Both the position numbers and the translations under genes were made by a program. Below are positions 12,431-23,000 of a stretch of DNA of 64,000 nt, in pieces. This DNA is from Torreya grandis (taxonomy: Eukaryota; Streptophyta; Pinopsida; Cupressales; Taxaceae), in assembly GCA_037957365.1 (NCBI GenBank), contig JARHVA010005485.1, positions 650,001 through 714,000 of the forward strand, given 5' to 3'. Every line of letters starts with the position of its first letter. Positions within the stretch are counted from its first letter, which is position 1. Under the pieces are notes generated by a model, which did not search any database, was not told where the DNA came from, and worked only from the letters and a program-made list of their open reading frames with translations.

Positions 12431-13370
12431 CATTAACATTATTCTTCATCTAAAAAAACTTAATTAGTAAAATATAAAGCCCCATCTTCTTCTACTAACA
12501 AAGCATCCACTAGCTCATTCATCCTTTCCACCCAAATTCCCACAATGGACCCTTTGGAATCAACCTTCCAACTCCTTTCATTGGGGGAGTATTGCCTTTT
12601 GACTCTAAATGTTTTTCATACTCACCAAGAGTATGGTAATCTTGACCAAAAACCTAGTTATGACCCCAATATTGGAGCCATTATTCCTCTTAGACCCTCA
12701 ACCTACCCAACAAATTTCATCTACAAGGGACTTGATAAAGCCCCTGATACCTCTATCACCTCTTATTCACCCTGACCATCCACCTCTGATTTGTCTTACC
12801 TAGATAAAACATATTTTGCCAAAACATACCTCCATAGGTATGATTGGAAGGGATTCGGTCTAGGCTGAGATGAATATGGACCACATGAGTTGATTTTATG
12901 TAAGACTCAAAAACCTCATGAAAAGCATGGCCTTGGTTTCATACCACATAAAAAGCAAACCAACCCACCTCCCATTACCATTGTTGATAAAGACATCCCA
13001 TCCTCACCTTACACTCCACCATCAATGATCGAGGATATTGAAATCATCCCCATAACTTTTTTTCATCAACATGATTAGCCTCAAACCCCTGACTTGTCAA
13101 AAGGATGGGGTGACCATAACCTTTCCTCTGACTCATCTTGAGATGATAAGACATGAATCTCCTATTATTAAAATCATTCTCTATTAAGATGATGATTCTA
13201 TCCTCACCTACCTAGATAAAGAATATTCATCTATCCACAAGTCCATCCCTACTAAAACTTTAACTATGTTGAATAAATCCATCATGGATATCAACTTAGG
13301 TACTTGAGATGACCTGCATATTATCAAAATTGGACAATGTATAGACTCCATAGAGTGTCTAGACTTCTCT
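12431..13370 (+). other. Element A region between protease and RT
   Basis: Overlapping short frames (12545-12775, 12890-13078) contain readings such as QKPHEKHGLGFIPHK and acidic or Pro-rich linkers (PPPITIVDKDIPSSPYTPP). Plant Tat elements have a poorly conserved stretch here before RT. I recognise no domain. Confidence 0.4.
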
Positions 13371-14330
13371 TCTTTCCTACAAGAGTGTAGCATAACATTT
13401 GATTGGTCTTTTAGTGACATGCCAGGAATTGACCCTACCATCGCCACCCATAACATAGTCACTAACTGGGATGCTAGACCTATTTAATAAAATTTTCATC
13501 AAATATAACCTTGTATATCCCTTCTCATTAAATAATAAATTCAACACCTCCTATCAATTTCATCCAACCCATCAACTATCCCTAGTGTATTTCAAATGTC
13601 ATTCATGTTATCAAAACTATAAGGGGACTTTGCATTTGTGTGGAATTTTGTGACCTTAACTTGGCTTACCTAAAGGATGACTTCCTTTTGTCAAACATTG
13701 ACTAACTTGTTGATCTTACCATCATCCATGAGACATTATCTCTTATGGATGGGTTCTTGGGATACAATCAAATCCTAATTGCTCCTAAAGATTAGCATAA
13801 AACCACATTTATCACTCCTTGGGGACTTTTTGCTATCAAGTCATTCCTTTTGGTCTAAAAAGTGTCAGTGTAACTTACCAATGTGTTATGACCTACATCC
13901 TCCATGACCTTATTCAAAATACCATATAATATTATGTTGATGACCTTCTTTGGAAATCCAAATGTTGTACGGATCATTTGGCCATTCTTAAGATTATATT
14001 TGAGCAAATCATCCATTACTATGTATTCCTTAACCCCAAAAAGTGTATTTTTGGAGTCTTGTCAAGAAAGCTCCATGGCTTCATTATCTTCCTTCATGGA
14101 ATTGAAGTTTATCCTACCAAAATAAAATAAATCCTCAAAATGCTTCCTCTGAACAACCCAAAACAACTCTAAAAATTATAGGGGAAGCTTTAATCCATTC
14201 ACCACTTTATCTCTCAGCTCTCAGATCAACGTCAACCTTTCCACCACCTTCTAGAGAAGGATGTATCTTTTAAGTGGAATAATGAATGTCAAAAGGCCTC
14301 TAATTCACTTAAATAATACCTTCTATCTCT
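13371..14330 (+). pseudogene. Element A reverse transcriptase
   Basis: Frames joined in order give ECSITFDWSFSDMPGIDPTI (family block FAWSYxDMPGIDPxI), FCDLNLAYLKDDF, LSLMDGFLGYNQILIAPKD, HKTTFITPWGLF, VIPFGLKSVSVTYQCVMTYI, YYVDDLLWKSK, LNPKKCIFG and HGFIIFLHGIEVYPTKIK. The catalytic YVDD is intact at 13933-13944. The enzyme copies the element RNA into DNA. At least three frames are needed, and several stops replace Gln, for example the TAA before YYVDD. It ends in FISQLSDQRQPFHHLLEKD, the thumb/connection region. The family assignment is certain; the copy is dead. Confidence 0.9.
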
Positions 14331-14640
14331 ACCCATCCTCATTCCTCCCAAGGAAGGCCAACCTTTTTACCTTTATATTTCTACCACCAATCGCTCCTTA
14401 GGGGCAATGTTGGCTCATTGGGATGAGCATCATAAAGATTAAGACATCTACATACATTAACCATATGCTTGTAGAATATGAGACTCAGTAATCCCATACT
14501 AAAAAGCTATGCCTTGCCTTGGTCTTTGTGGCCACCAAACTTTTCCATTACCTCCTTAACCATAAGACCTATGTCATAACTAACACCAACCCTCTCAAGT
14601 ATATGCACTCCAAGCCATACCAAAATCAATGTATGGCCAA
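14331..14640 (+). pseudogene. Element A first RNase H
   Basis: Readings PFYLYISTTNRSLGAMLAHW, KLCLALVFVATKLFHYLL and YVITNTNPLKYMHSKP follow the RT directly. They match the usual Ty3/gypsy RNase H blocks (LYISATDxSLGALLAQ; KxCLALVFAxxKLRHYxL; PIKYLMSKP). The catalytic Asp expected before SLGA reads Asn (TTN), in keeping with the G-to-A decay. Frames change once inside the domain. Confidence 0.75.
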
Positions 14641-14699
14641 ATAGTTCATGTTTTTATCTAAGTTTGACCTTTAATTCCTCCAATAGAATTTAATTAAAG

Positions 14700-15200
14700 G
14701 GTAAGTCATTTCCCACTAATTGGTTGAAGCACCCTTAGCAGAAAATCAACCTCCTCCTCTCAAGTTTCTAGATGAGTCCATTATGGTCTTCTCTCAAGCA
14801 GAATTCACCCATAAATTGACCATGTTTTTGAATGGATTGAAGTGTCAACATGGTGGGGGAGAAGTAATCATCCTTATTCCCCTTTTTGGTGAACTTCTTC
14901 CTTTTTTCTTCAAGATAGATTTCAAATATACTAATAATTTTGCTAAGTATAAAGCCCTAGTAATAAATCTCCAACCTAATTTAGCCTTGGGAGTCAAAAT
15001 AATCAATATCTTTGGTGACTCCCAATTCATGGTTAATCAAATTAATGATTCTTACCAATGTAATAATGACATCTTGCAATAGTATAAAAAATTGGTTGAC
15101 GTGCTATTAGCATCATTTGATCATTACCTTCTGCAAACCACTCCATGATCTATGAATAAGTTTATCACTAAAATGGCTTCCCTTGATTCCTAAATCCCAT
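14700..15200 (+). pseudogene. Element A second RNase H (archaeal-type, aRNH)
   Basis: The 120-residue frame from 14720 reads SQAEFTHKLTMFLNGLKCQH, FKYTNNFAKYKALVINLQPN and VKIINIFGDSQFMVNQINDS, continuing past a stop with YKKLVDVLLASFDHY. This is the plant-type RNase H of Tat/Ogre elements (FxDGxxxxxxGG; TNNxAEYEAL; GDSQLVxxQ). Two of the catalytic acids are lost: Asp to Asn in MFLNGL and Glu to Lys in AKYKAL. The Asp of GDSQ is kept. The minus-strand frame at 14845-15030 is its shadow. Confidence 0.85.
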
Positions 15201-15424
15201 CTGCACCCTCTAAATTTAAGCTATATATAATTCTCCATCAAATTATCAAGCATTCTTATATCAAATCAGACTCTCTTACCATCTTCAATGTGGAGGAAAC
15301 CCAACCTGACCTTTGGTATCAATAAACCCTTGACTATCTTAGCCTTTCTATCATCCCTTCTAATCTTTTTATAAATGCTCAAAGAGTGTTTATTTAGAGC
15401 ACCTCACATTATACCATACTGGGG

Positions 15425-16510
15425 GAATTTTTTTTAAACATGGCGTTGATGGCCTCCTCTTACATTTCTTATGCAGTCATGAAGCCTCTCATGCTATCAT
15501 GGAAATGCATTATGGGATCTATGGGGGACACTTTACTAGCCTAGTCATCACTAAACAAATCCTTTGCCTTGGCTATTATTGGCCCACCCTTAACCAAAAT
15601 TACTATGATTATGTGAAAAAGTGTGTCAAATGTCAACAACATGCCAATTTGCATCACACACCTAGCCATAGTCTTCAAGTTTCCAAGGACTTCTAGCCCT
15701 TCTCATAATGGGGTCTAGACCTCATTGGTGAAATTAACTTCCATTCTTCATAGATACATCATTATATCATCACTGTGATAAAATAATTCACCAAATGGGT
15801 AGAGGTTATTCCTCTCATCTCAACCAAAGACAAAAATATTATAGACTTTATCAACCATCACATTATCTATCATTTTGGTGTTCCTCATAAAATTATCATT
15901 GACAATGGAAAATCCTTTAAAAACAAACAATTTTAAGGTCTTTATGACTCATTCAATATCAAGTTAAGTTTCTCATCATCCTATTATCTACAAGTTAATG
16001 GATAGGTAGAATCCTATAATAAGACTCTCAATAACATGCTAACTAAAATGGTCAATGCATCTAGTTAGGATTGGCATTTACACATACCCTTTGCCTTATG
16101 GGCTTATCATACCAGCATTCAAACCCCTACAAGTGCCACCCCTTTCTCTCTTGTGTTTGGAGCCAAGGCTATCTTTCCTCTCAAAATCCAAATTCCATCT
16201 CTATGTATATCCTTGTAATATATCATCTCTAAGAGTGATTATCATCAAGAATATTTAGCCCAACTTGAGCCACTTGATGAACATCATTTAGCTAAACTTA
16301 TTGACCTTCATGTATATCAATAAAGAATGAATCATGCTTATAAAAAACACCTTAAAGTATGAGAATTCAATATTAAAGACCTCATCCTAAAGGAAAATCA
16401 ACATGTCACCAATATGAAGAAAAGCAAGCAAGTCAAGTTTGCTTTCAATTGGCTTGGACCTTATATCATAACCCCACAAGTATGGATCATGAGCTTATTG
16501 GTTGTCCTCT
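15425..16510 (+). pseudogene. Element A integrase
   Basis: The frame reads MEMHYGIYGGHFTSLVITKQ, GYYWPTLNQNYYDYVKKCVK and CQQHANLHHTPSH (HHCC zinc part), then WGLDLIGEI, FTKWVEVIPL, FGVPHKIIIDNGKSF and VNG-stop-VESYNK. The catalytic triad is at 15718-15720 (D), 15901-15903 (D) and 16009-16011 (E); D to D is 61 codons and D to E leaves 35 residues between, a proper DD35E. Stops at FxPFSxWGLD and NGxVESYNK sit where Gln is expected. A C-terminal part follows (NIKDLILKENQHV, FAFNWLGPYIITP). It would insert element DNA into the genome. Confidence 0.9.
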
Positions 16511-16559
16511 ACTTAAGGGAAACTAAAACTTGATCCCCTTAATACTTCACATATGCATC

Positions 16560-18800
16560 CATTCTTTTGTTAAAACATGATCAACCTCATCTTTTTTTTG
16601 TCCAACTTAAGCTCATCCCTTGTTTCCAAACCACAGTCATTTTTCTATTTTAGGAATAACTGATTAAAATTGAATTATGTGATTATCCATCACAATCATA
16701 GCCTAATATTTAACAATGTGTACCATGGTTCTACCCATGACATGATTCTCATGGTACTTTCCATCCCTTTTATAGATGGATTCCCATGGTCGTCACCTAA
16801 ACCTCTTTTACAGCTAATTAACCTTCTTGTGATTTTAGTTTTGCCTTTATAAAAGGTGAACTTCCAATCCTATATAAGCAAATCTATCTCAATAAAAAAA
16901 TAAAAATCAAAGTTGAGAAAAAAATAACAATCATGGGTCATTTATAAACATCTACAGACTGCTCCCTTGAAGGACAGCTGCCAAAAACATATCAAAATTG
17001 CTTAATATAAGGTAAACTGATCCTTTGAAGGACATATATCAAAAGCCTTAAACAAAGTACAAAAAACTTATACCACTCCCTTGAAGGATGGATGATTCAA
17101 GCATTTGTCAAAGCATATCAATTACATGGAAGTTTCCCACATCAATTAGATTCCCCAACCTTCTCAAGAAATAATAAAATAACAAAAGAGCCATTATCAA
17201 ACATCAACAAAAAAATACAATAATTTTTGAATCCTCAATTATCTTTCATATGTTGACTTCCTGCATGCATCAGTCTACACCTTATATGACATATACTTGT
17301 TTATACTGACTCTTTTAGTGACCTATAGAAGTGGTAAGCTAGTCTACCAAGAAGGTTCCATTTTCATCTCCCTCCCCTTTTATTTTTTTACACTCTATAA
17401 ATAAGGGATTTTGAGCTTATTTGACATTATGTGATCAAGACACCTTTTTAACCAACTAATGCATGATAATTAAAGAATTAAAAGGGCTTATGTTCCTTAA
17501 GCCACTCCAACTTTAGTTTGTTTTATTCCTTGCCAAAGAAGAAGTATTTTTCCTCCTTATTCACTCATATTGGTCAATACATTCACTTATATGTTTGTCT
17601 CTTGATTGTCATCTCTTTCTCACATATAGTTTTTTTACTTAACATACTTTATGTGCTTCACCTTAGTCTAAACAAAATAACCACAATCATAAACACATCA
17701 CATAATATCATCATCACATCTTAATTAAAAATAGACATCATTAGCATAACCACCTCTATAAACAAATCAATTGTCACCATCGCATCCTTATAAAACACAT
17801 ATACCATATCCACCACATGTCTAAATCTAAATGAAGAAGCATATATTCATTAAAATTTAGCATGAACACCATAATCATAAACATCATCATAACATCATTA
17901 GTATCTAACCATTTATCACATCCATATAACTGTGATCCATAATCCATAACCATAACAACAATCACATCATAACCTTTTCCACCTAAGTATAATAAGTATC
18001 CATAACCACAATCATATCATTATCATAAACATGATCATCTCAAACATGAAATTAAATAAATCCCATCCACAAATAAACACCATAATCATAATGTCATAAA
18101 CATCATCATAATAATCAATAACATCACATTAACATCACATAATCATATCAAGATAATCATAGTCATCCATAATCATCACATCATAATCACATCAATAACA
18201 TCAATCCATACCAAATATCATCATGAACATAAATTAAAGAGACATATCATCACATGCCTAGTTAGGTGAGTCCACATCAACATCATTATGAGCATAACCA
18301 TAATCAACATGACATCATCAATAATCAATGTGAATATCACAACCATGAACCACAACCATAAACAAAGGATCACATCTATATCTCATAAATAATCATCATA
18401 GTGTATACAAAATATACATGTATCTCTATAATATATATCTCACTACATCTAATCATAGGCCAGTATTAAAATCATATAAAACATCAAAAATATCATGTCT
18501 CATAACAAATCTATGATTTTAGGGCACCACTACCTCTTGGGCCCTACCCTCTTTTACCTACCTATCCTCTTACATATGTGGCCCACTAACTTGGTGTCAT
18601 CATAGTAGCACCTCCTACAATCCCAACCCTGTATTCTCCCCATTGGGGTTCATATGGTAAATTCCTAAAGACTAAGGCCTCATAATACATAGCTCATCCA
18701 TAGTCATTAAAATATCTACATCAAGATAGTCCTTATTGTTTACATAGCTATTAGTACTCCACCTCCTGTCTACCAAAGAGAATCTCTCTCCTAAGTCACC
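16560..18800 (+). other. Element A 3' untranslated region, repeat-rich
   Basis: No coding domain is visible. About 16960-17100 holds three degenerate units of roughly 57 bp, each with CCCTTGAAGGA or CCTTTGAAGGA. From about 17690 to 18450 the plus strand is nearly G-free and made of CAT, AAC and ATC words (cataatcatcatcat-like), a low-complexity tract. Hypervariable 3' regions with tandem repeats are known from Tat/Ogre elements, which fits this position after integrase. Confidence 0.5.
16960..17100. repeat. Degenerate 57-bp tandem repeat with CCCTTGAAGGA motif
   Basis: Three units begin ACTGCTCCCTTGAAGGACA (16958), ACTGATCCTTTGAAGGACA (about 17016) and ACCACTCCCTTGAAGGATG (about 17072). Only the first 20 bp or so of each unit are well conserved. 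Confidence 0.6.
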
Positions 18801-18819
18801 ATGGATAGCTAAGATCTAT

Positions 18820-19742
18820 CTTGATATCTCTCTCCTATCAAAGTGGCCACTTGACGCTATGTTATTACCAAGAATGCATGTGTTACTTGTAGAGATGCCT
18901 AAGCTTTGGATAGGGCCACTCATGCCTGGTCCCTCTCATTAATCACTACCTATACATTTGGGCAAACCCCTACACCTAAGATTTTCAACCATCTCTTCTT
19001 GCATCAACATCCATATCCTACTAATCCCCATCCTCAAGACTAGTATTAGTTATATCATAGTGGGTTTGGTGTCATGTAGGATATCCATTTGTAACACTTG
19101 CATCATCCATATATATCCTCACATGTAACTCCTTATGGTAAATGAAATTATGCACTAGTTGTGTAATAAATAGTGGAAACTTTACATCCTCCCTATTATA
19201 TCTTAGGAAGACCCTAGGTATATCCTATACTAGGAAAAACTACCTTCATACCCTATCAAATGGAATCAACTCTCTCTCTCAAGATCCCATCAGTCATATA
19301 TCCATCTATAACTATATAGAGATAGAGTATGCCTCCTATAGTGTGCCAAGCCTACAAACCTAACATATAACCTCCAAATCACATCTCCAATAACCAAAAA
19401 ATCCATTTGGCCCCTATATCAGTCAATGTCATGTATTCCTCTTATTCCCTAGAGGTCATAGTCACCTCTCCACCTCATAAACCCAAACCTATAATCCATC
19501 TATGTAGACCCTCCCATGGTAGTCCTCTAGGTCTCAATACCTATTGTGTTCATAGGCCCAATAATGGAGAAAAAAATCAACACTAATTTCATACCTTTTG
19601 TGGACTCAAAATCCCCACAACTCTCAATAAATATGAGCTAGTAATATAGGCATCCACATGGACATTGTGTGACCCAACCACATATTAATGACAAGGGAAC
19701 CTCCCACTACTATAATTTGGTAACACATAACACATCACTAAT

Positions 19743-19792
<50 letters not shown>

Positions 19793-20260
19793 GAAAATCC
19801 TCCTCATATCCTTATCTCTTTAGTATAGTGGCATGCAATGGAAGCCTTCTTCCACCTCACAAAATTGAGGTCATATCTATATAAGATCTCTATCTACCCA
19901 TCTCATTCATCACTCTCAATGTGGTAAATTGGCTCACCCTGAATGGGTAGCCACACTATCCTATAGATGTCCTCAAGAAATATGGTCAACTCACTTTTAG
20001 GATGCAATAAGGTGTTAGTGACAGGGTCCCATCTCTTAATGAATGTCACTAACATCATTTCATCTCAAGGTACATTCTAATAATACCTCATACCTTCAAG
20101 GCCCACATCCTTTATGTGCTCCCAAACATCATTAGTCATCCTATGCTAAATCTCATCCAATATTCAAGGCACTCTATCCATCATCTGTATCACTCCTATG
20201 ACTACAAGGTTTGATAGAAACAAACTTATTTCATTAGCATACTTTGCCTAAAAATTATAC
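18820..20260 (-). pseudogene. Plant mobile domain (PMD)-like sequence, antisense to element A
   Basis: The minus strand reads MTNDVWEHIKDVGLEGMRYY, stop, then MLVTFIKRWDPVTNTLLHP, KSELTIFLEDIYRIVWLPI and QGEPIYH. This is the start of the plant mobile domain (family block LVERWRPETHTFHLPxGExTxTLEDVxxLLGLPIDGxPV). Further on, in other frames, come FFLHYWAYEHNRY and RVFLRYNREDVKFPLF, consistent with the later part. PMD proteins occur as host genes (MAIL1/MAIN type) and, more often, inside transposons. Its place, antisense and 3' of a Tat integrase, fits the extra antisense ORFs known in Tat elements. In-frame stops and shifts show it is dead. It could also be an unrelated captured gene fragment. 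Confidence 0.7.
19744..19792. repeat. (TCA)16 microsatellite inside the PMD-like region
   Basis: Sixteen perfect TCA units. On the minus strand these are GAT/TGA units and would give poly-Asp in one frame, so the tract may have begun as an acidic run in the antisense PMD reading frame. Confidence 0.95.
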
Positions 20261-20730
20261 CACTTGCACCTATCCTTTATTCCAGTCTATCCAACTCATA
20301 ACATTTACCTAATATGACCTATACCTATTAATTTACCCCATCATTTGAAATTCTTAATCTATACACATTACCTTCATCCTAACCCCTAACCTAATCCCTT
20401 AACCTCACCCTAACCCTTTAATCTCAAAGATCACCCATTAACTATTACCTATTAAAAATTATCATTCATTTTCTGATATTTAGTCATTGTTTAGTTGTTA
20501 TTTTTCACCTATGTATGACTTATTCTTTGCTCTCTTTTTTCATGATCCTTCTTCTTCAGGGATTCATGTCTTCTAGGTTTTATACCTTACTTATCTTAAT
20601 TTTATATGGGTAGGACCCCTTAAAACCCCACTTTTAAATTTTAACACAAGTTATTACCTATCAAACAATCACTCTTAAAAAACTTTTCAACTCATATTTC
20701 AACCAATGTTGGTCAACTATTCCTATAGTC

Positions 20731-20766
20731 GATCATCAATAGTTAGGTAACTGACTATTGATGATC
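20731..20766. repeat. Perfect 13-bp inverted repeat
   Basis: GATCATCAATAGT (20731-20743) and its exact reverse complement ACTATTGATGATC (20754-20766) are separated by 10 bases. Confidence 0.85.
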
Positions 20767-20781
20767 ACCAAAACATGGCCT

Positions 20782-20829
20782 ATCAATGGTTGAGTATTAA
20801 TTGCTGATGGTTGATACTCAACCATTGAT
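20782..20829. repeat. Perfect 16-bp inverted repeat
   Basis: ATCAATGGTTGAGTAT (20782-20797) and its exact reverse complement (20814-20829) flank a 16-base loop. It lies 15 bp from the preceding inverted repeat and uses the same core word (ATCAATGGT / ACCATTGAT) that recurs across 20.7-22.9 kb. Confidence 0.9.
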
Positions 20830-23000
20830 GGTTTTTAGTATCTAATGGTGGCAAAAAATGACCACTAATAGTCACTATCAAGTGACCATTGATGATCAAA
20901 CCTAAGCCCCTACCCTTCAAAGATATCTATTTACAATTACCTCTACCCTACCCCTATAAATTTACATCTAAACCTACCATTTTGACTCCAAACATAAAAA
21001 TAAATACCCAAGTCCTAGCCCTAATTCAAATCCACCCAAACAAATAGTAAACACACAACCAACTTGACAACAAATGATTCAAACTAGCATTTAATTGCAC
21101 AAATTAAACCATTTTATCAGTTCAAAATAGTACATACCTCATTCTTCAACTATCATCAAGGAGGAACCCTGGGTACCACCACCTAACTTTTCGCTCTTTC
21201 TCATCCCCTCTGCATCCTCAATCAACCTCAAATCTCACACACTCAATTACTCAACCTCAACCATCATCATTTTCTCCAACACTGCCAACAAGCCAATCAT
21301 TGAGGTTTAATATGCTAAAATGAGCAAATAGAACCCTTAGTGATATTTTTGTGTTTGCTCTTTTATGGTTAACATATGAGCACTAATGGTCAGGGTGGCC
21401 ACTAACGATTGACCCCAAGTGTCAAACATGACCGTCAGTGGTCACCTTTTTTAGGGATTCCTTCCCTCCTCACCACAAACTTTCAACCACATTTTTTTAC
21501 CCCAACCTAATATAACATCCATTTAATGAACATGACCTTCTCTACCACCAATGATTTTAATTTTATTACTTGGACATTCTTTCCTAATTATTGCATGCTT
21601 TGTGACAACCTTACCTTGGTTATTTTGATCACACTGACTAAATTTCCAAGTTGAACATTTTAAACTTGTGTTACATTGCACACACCTAACCAACTTGTGT
21701 CTTCATAAGAGCACTTCCTACCTTAGATACCCATGAAAACATTGACCTTGTCTAGGAGACTTTCATGTATAATTTTATCCCAACTATCACATATAGTCAT
21801 GTGGTCCACTTGTCACTTGTCATTCTAGAACTAACCATATTTTTACTAGTCATGGAAACCTAGTCATTGCACAATCTTGAATATCATACTTAGTCATACT
21901 TTGTAGGTGTGTTTACACTTTAATTCCCAACCTATCAACCACTTCATCACCAACCTACCCACTCATCAATATATACTTTATTTTATTTCACCTCATTGAT
22001 TCTTGGTTTGAGGGGGAACACCTCCTCCCATGCTCAGGGAAACCGAACCTTTGACCCACAATCCATTTTTGTTTTGTATCTTGCAAATATAACCTAAATA
22101 ATAAAAAGGGGCAAAATATAGACACTATAAAACTACACAAAATGGTTTTAGCTATCAAACTAACCCTTAAACCACCTCGGGACCCCTTAGGGACTATTTC
22201 ACAACCTTTTGATCACAAACTTGAGTCAAGTTAACTAACTAGCTAATTGATTTACTAACCCACCTTAACTAAACTTAACCTTACTCTTGACTACCGATGA
22301 TTAGGCCTAATCATTTATTGTCATCCTTTAACTGAATGAATAGTCAACTCTAGCTTGATTTTTTATATTTATCTTATCTAATTTATGTGAGATCTAATGC
22401 ATGTGAAAGATAAATTTAAACTCCTTGTTGAACCTCTTGTTAACCTATTATTAGTACTTCCTTTTATAGGTATTCTTGTAGTGAACAAATGAGCCAACAA
22501 GTGAGACAAAGATCCAAATCACTATTTCCCATTGACTAACAACTAAGTATCATTACTCTAACAAAATTGCTCTAGGTTCCACCAATAAATTCCCAAACCA
22601 TATTTAGACTAATAACAATCAAGCTAAGTATCTATTTTCACAAATTAGTTACTTTATTTCACAATCAACCCATCTTAACCCCATTTTCTATAATTCCATT
22701 CTAAAATCTCATCAAACCAATTTCTTCAAACCAAACCAAAATCATAGTAACCATCAATGGTCATCCTAACCACCAATGTTCTATACATAACTACCAAAAG
22801 TTTCTAACCACTAACGGCTGCCCTAACCATTGATGATCACCCCAACCATTGATGATCACTGCATGACAAATAAATAACAAGTTATTTTCACCCACCAGAA
22901 CTCAACCAAATCTAACTGTTTCCCTCTACCTGATTAGGGAGCCTTACCTATTTTTTGGACCATACCTGATTCATTTAGAATTAGTATAAATCTATTTATT

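Larger units (their letters stand above)
1..23000 (+). mobile_element. Element A: Tat/Ogre-type Ty3/gypsy retrotransposon, decayed, split by element B
   Basis: Sense-strand fragments occur in normal Ty3/gypsy order on both sides of element B: gag core (1.0-1.8 kb), CH-box (2.0 kb), protease (12.0 kb), reverse transcriptase (13.4-14.3 kb), RNase H (14.4 kb), a second RNase H (14.7-15.2 kb) and integrase (15.4-16.5 kb). A second archaeal-type RNase H between RNase H and integrase is diagnostic of the Tat lineage (Ogre, Retand, Grande). Frames shift several times and most stops sit where Gln or Trp is expected. The 5' LTR is outside the window. The 3' boundary is not visible; I place it near 23.0 kb because the plus strand stays strikingly G-poor up to there and becomes balanced afterwards. 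That end is approximate. Confidence 0.8.
20261..23000 (+). other. Probable distal part of element A, no recognisable gene
   Basis: The plus strand remains G-poor. A word close to ACCATTGATGATC and its complement recur near 20.73-20.90, 21.37-21.44 and 22.74-22.86 kb. A worn run of CCTAAC-like words lies at 20378-20430. No LTR partner is visible in the window, so I cannot say where the 3' LTR of element A begins. Confidence 0.4.

Noticed and set aside
20378..20430. CCTAACCCCTAACC and CACCCTAACCCTTT words suggesting an interstitial telomere repeat
   Set aside because: No exact CCCTAAA unit repeats in tandem; the words are irregular and the region is generally C/A-rich.
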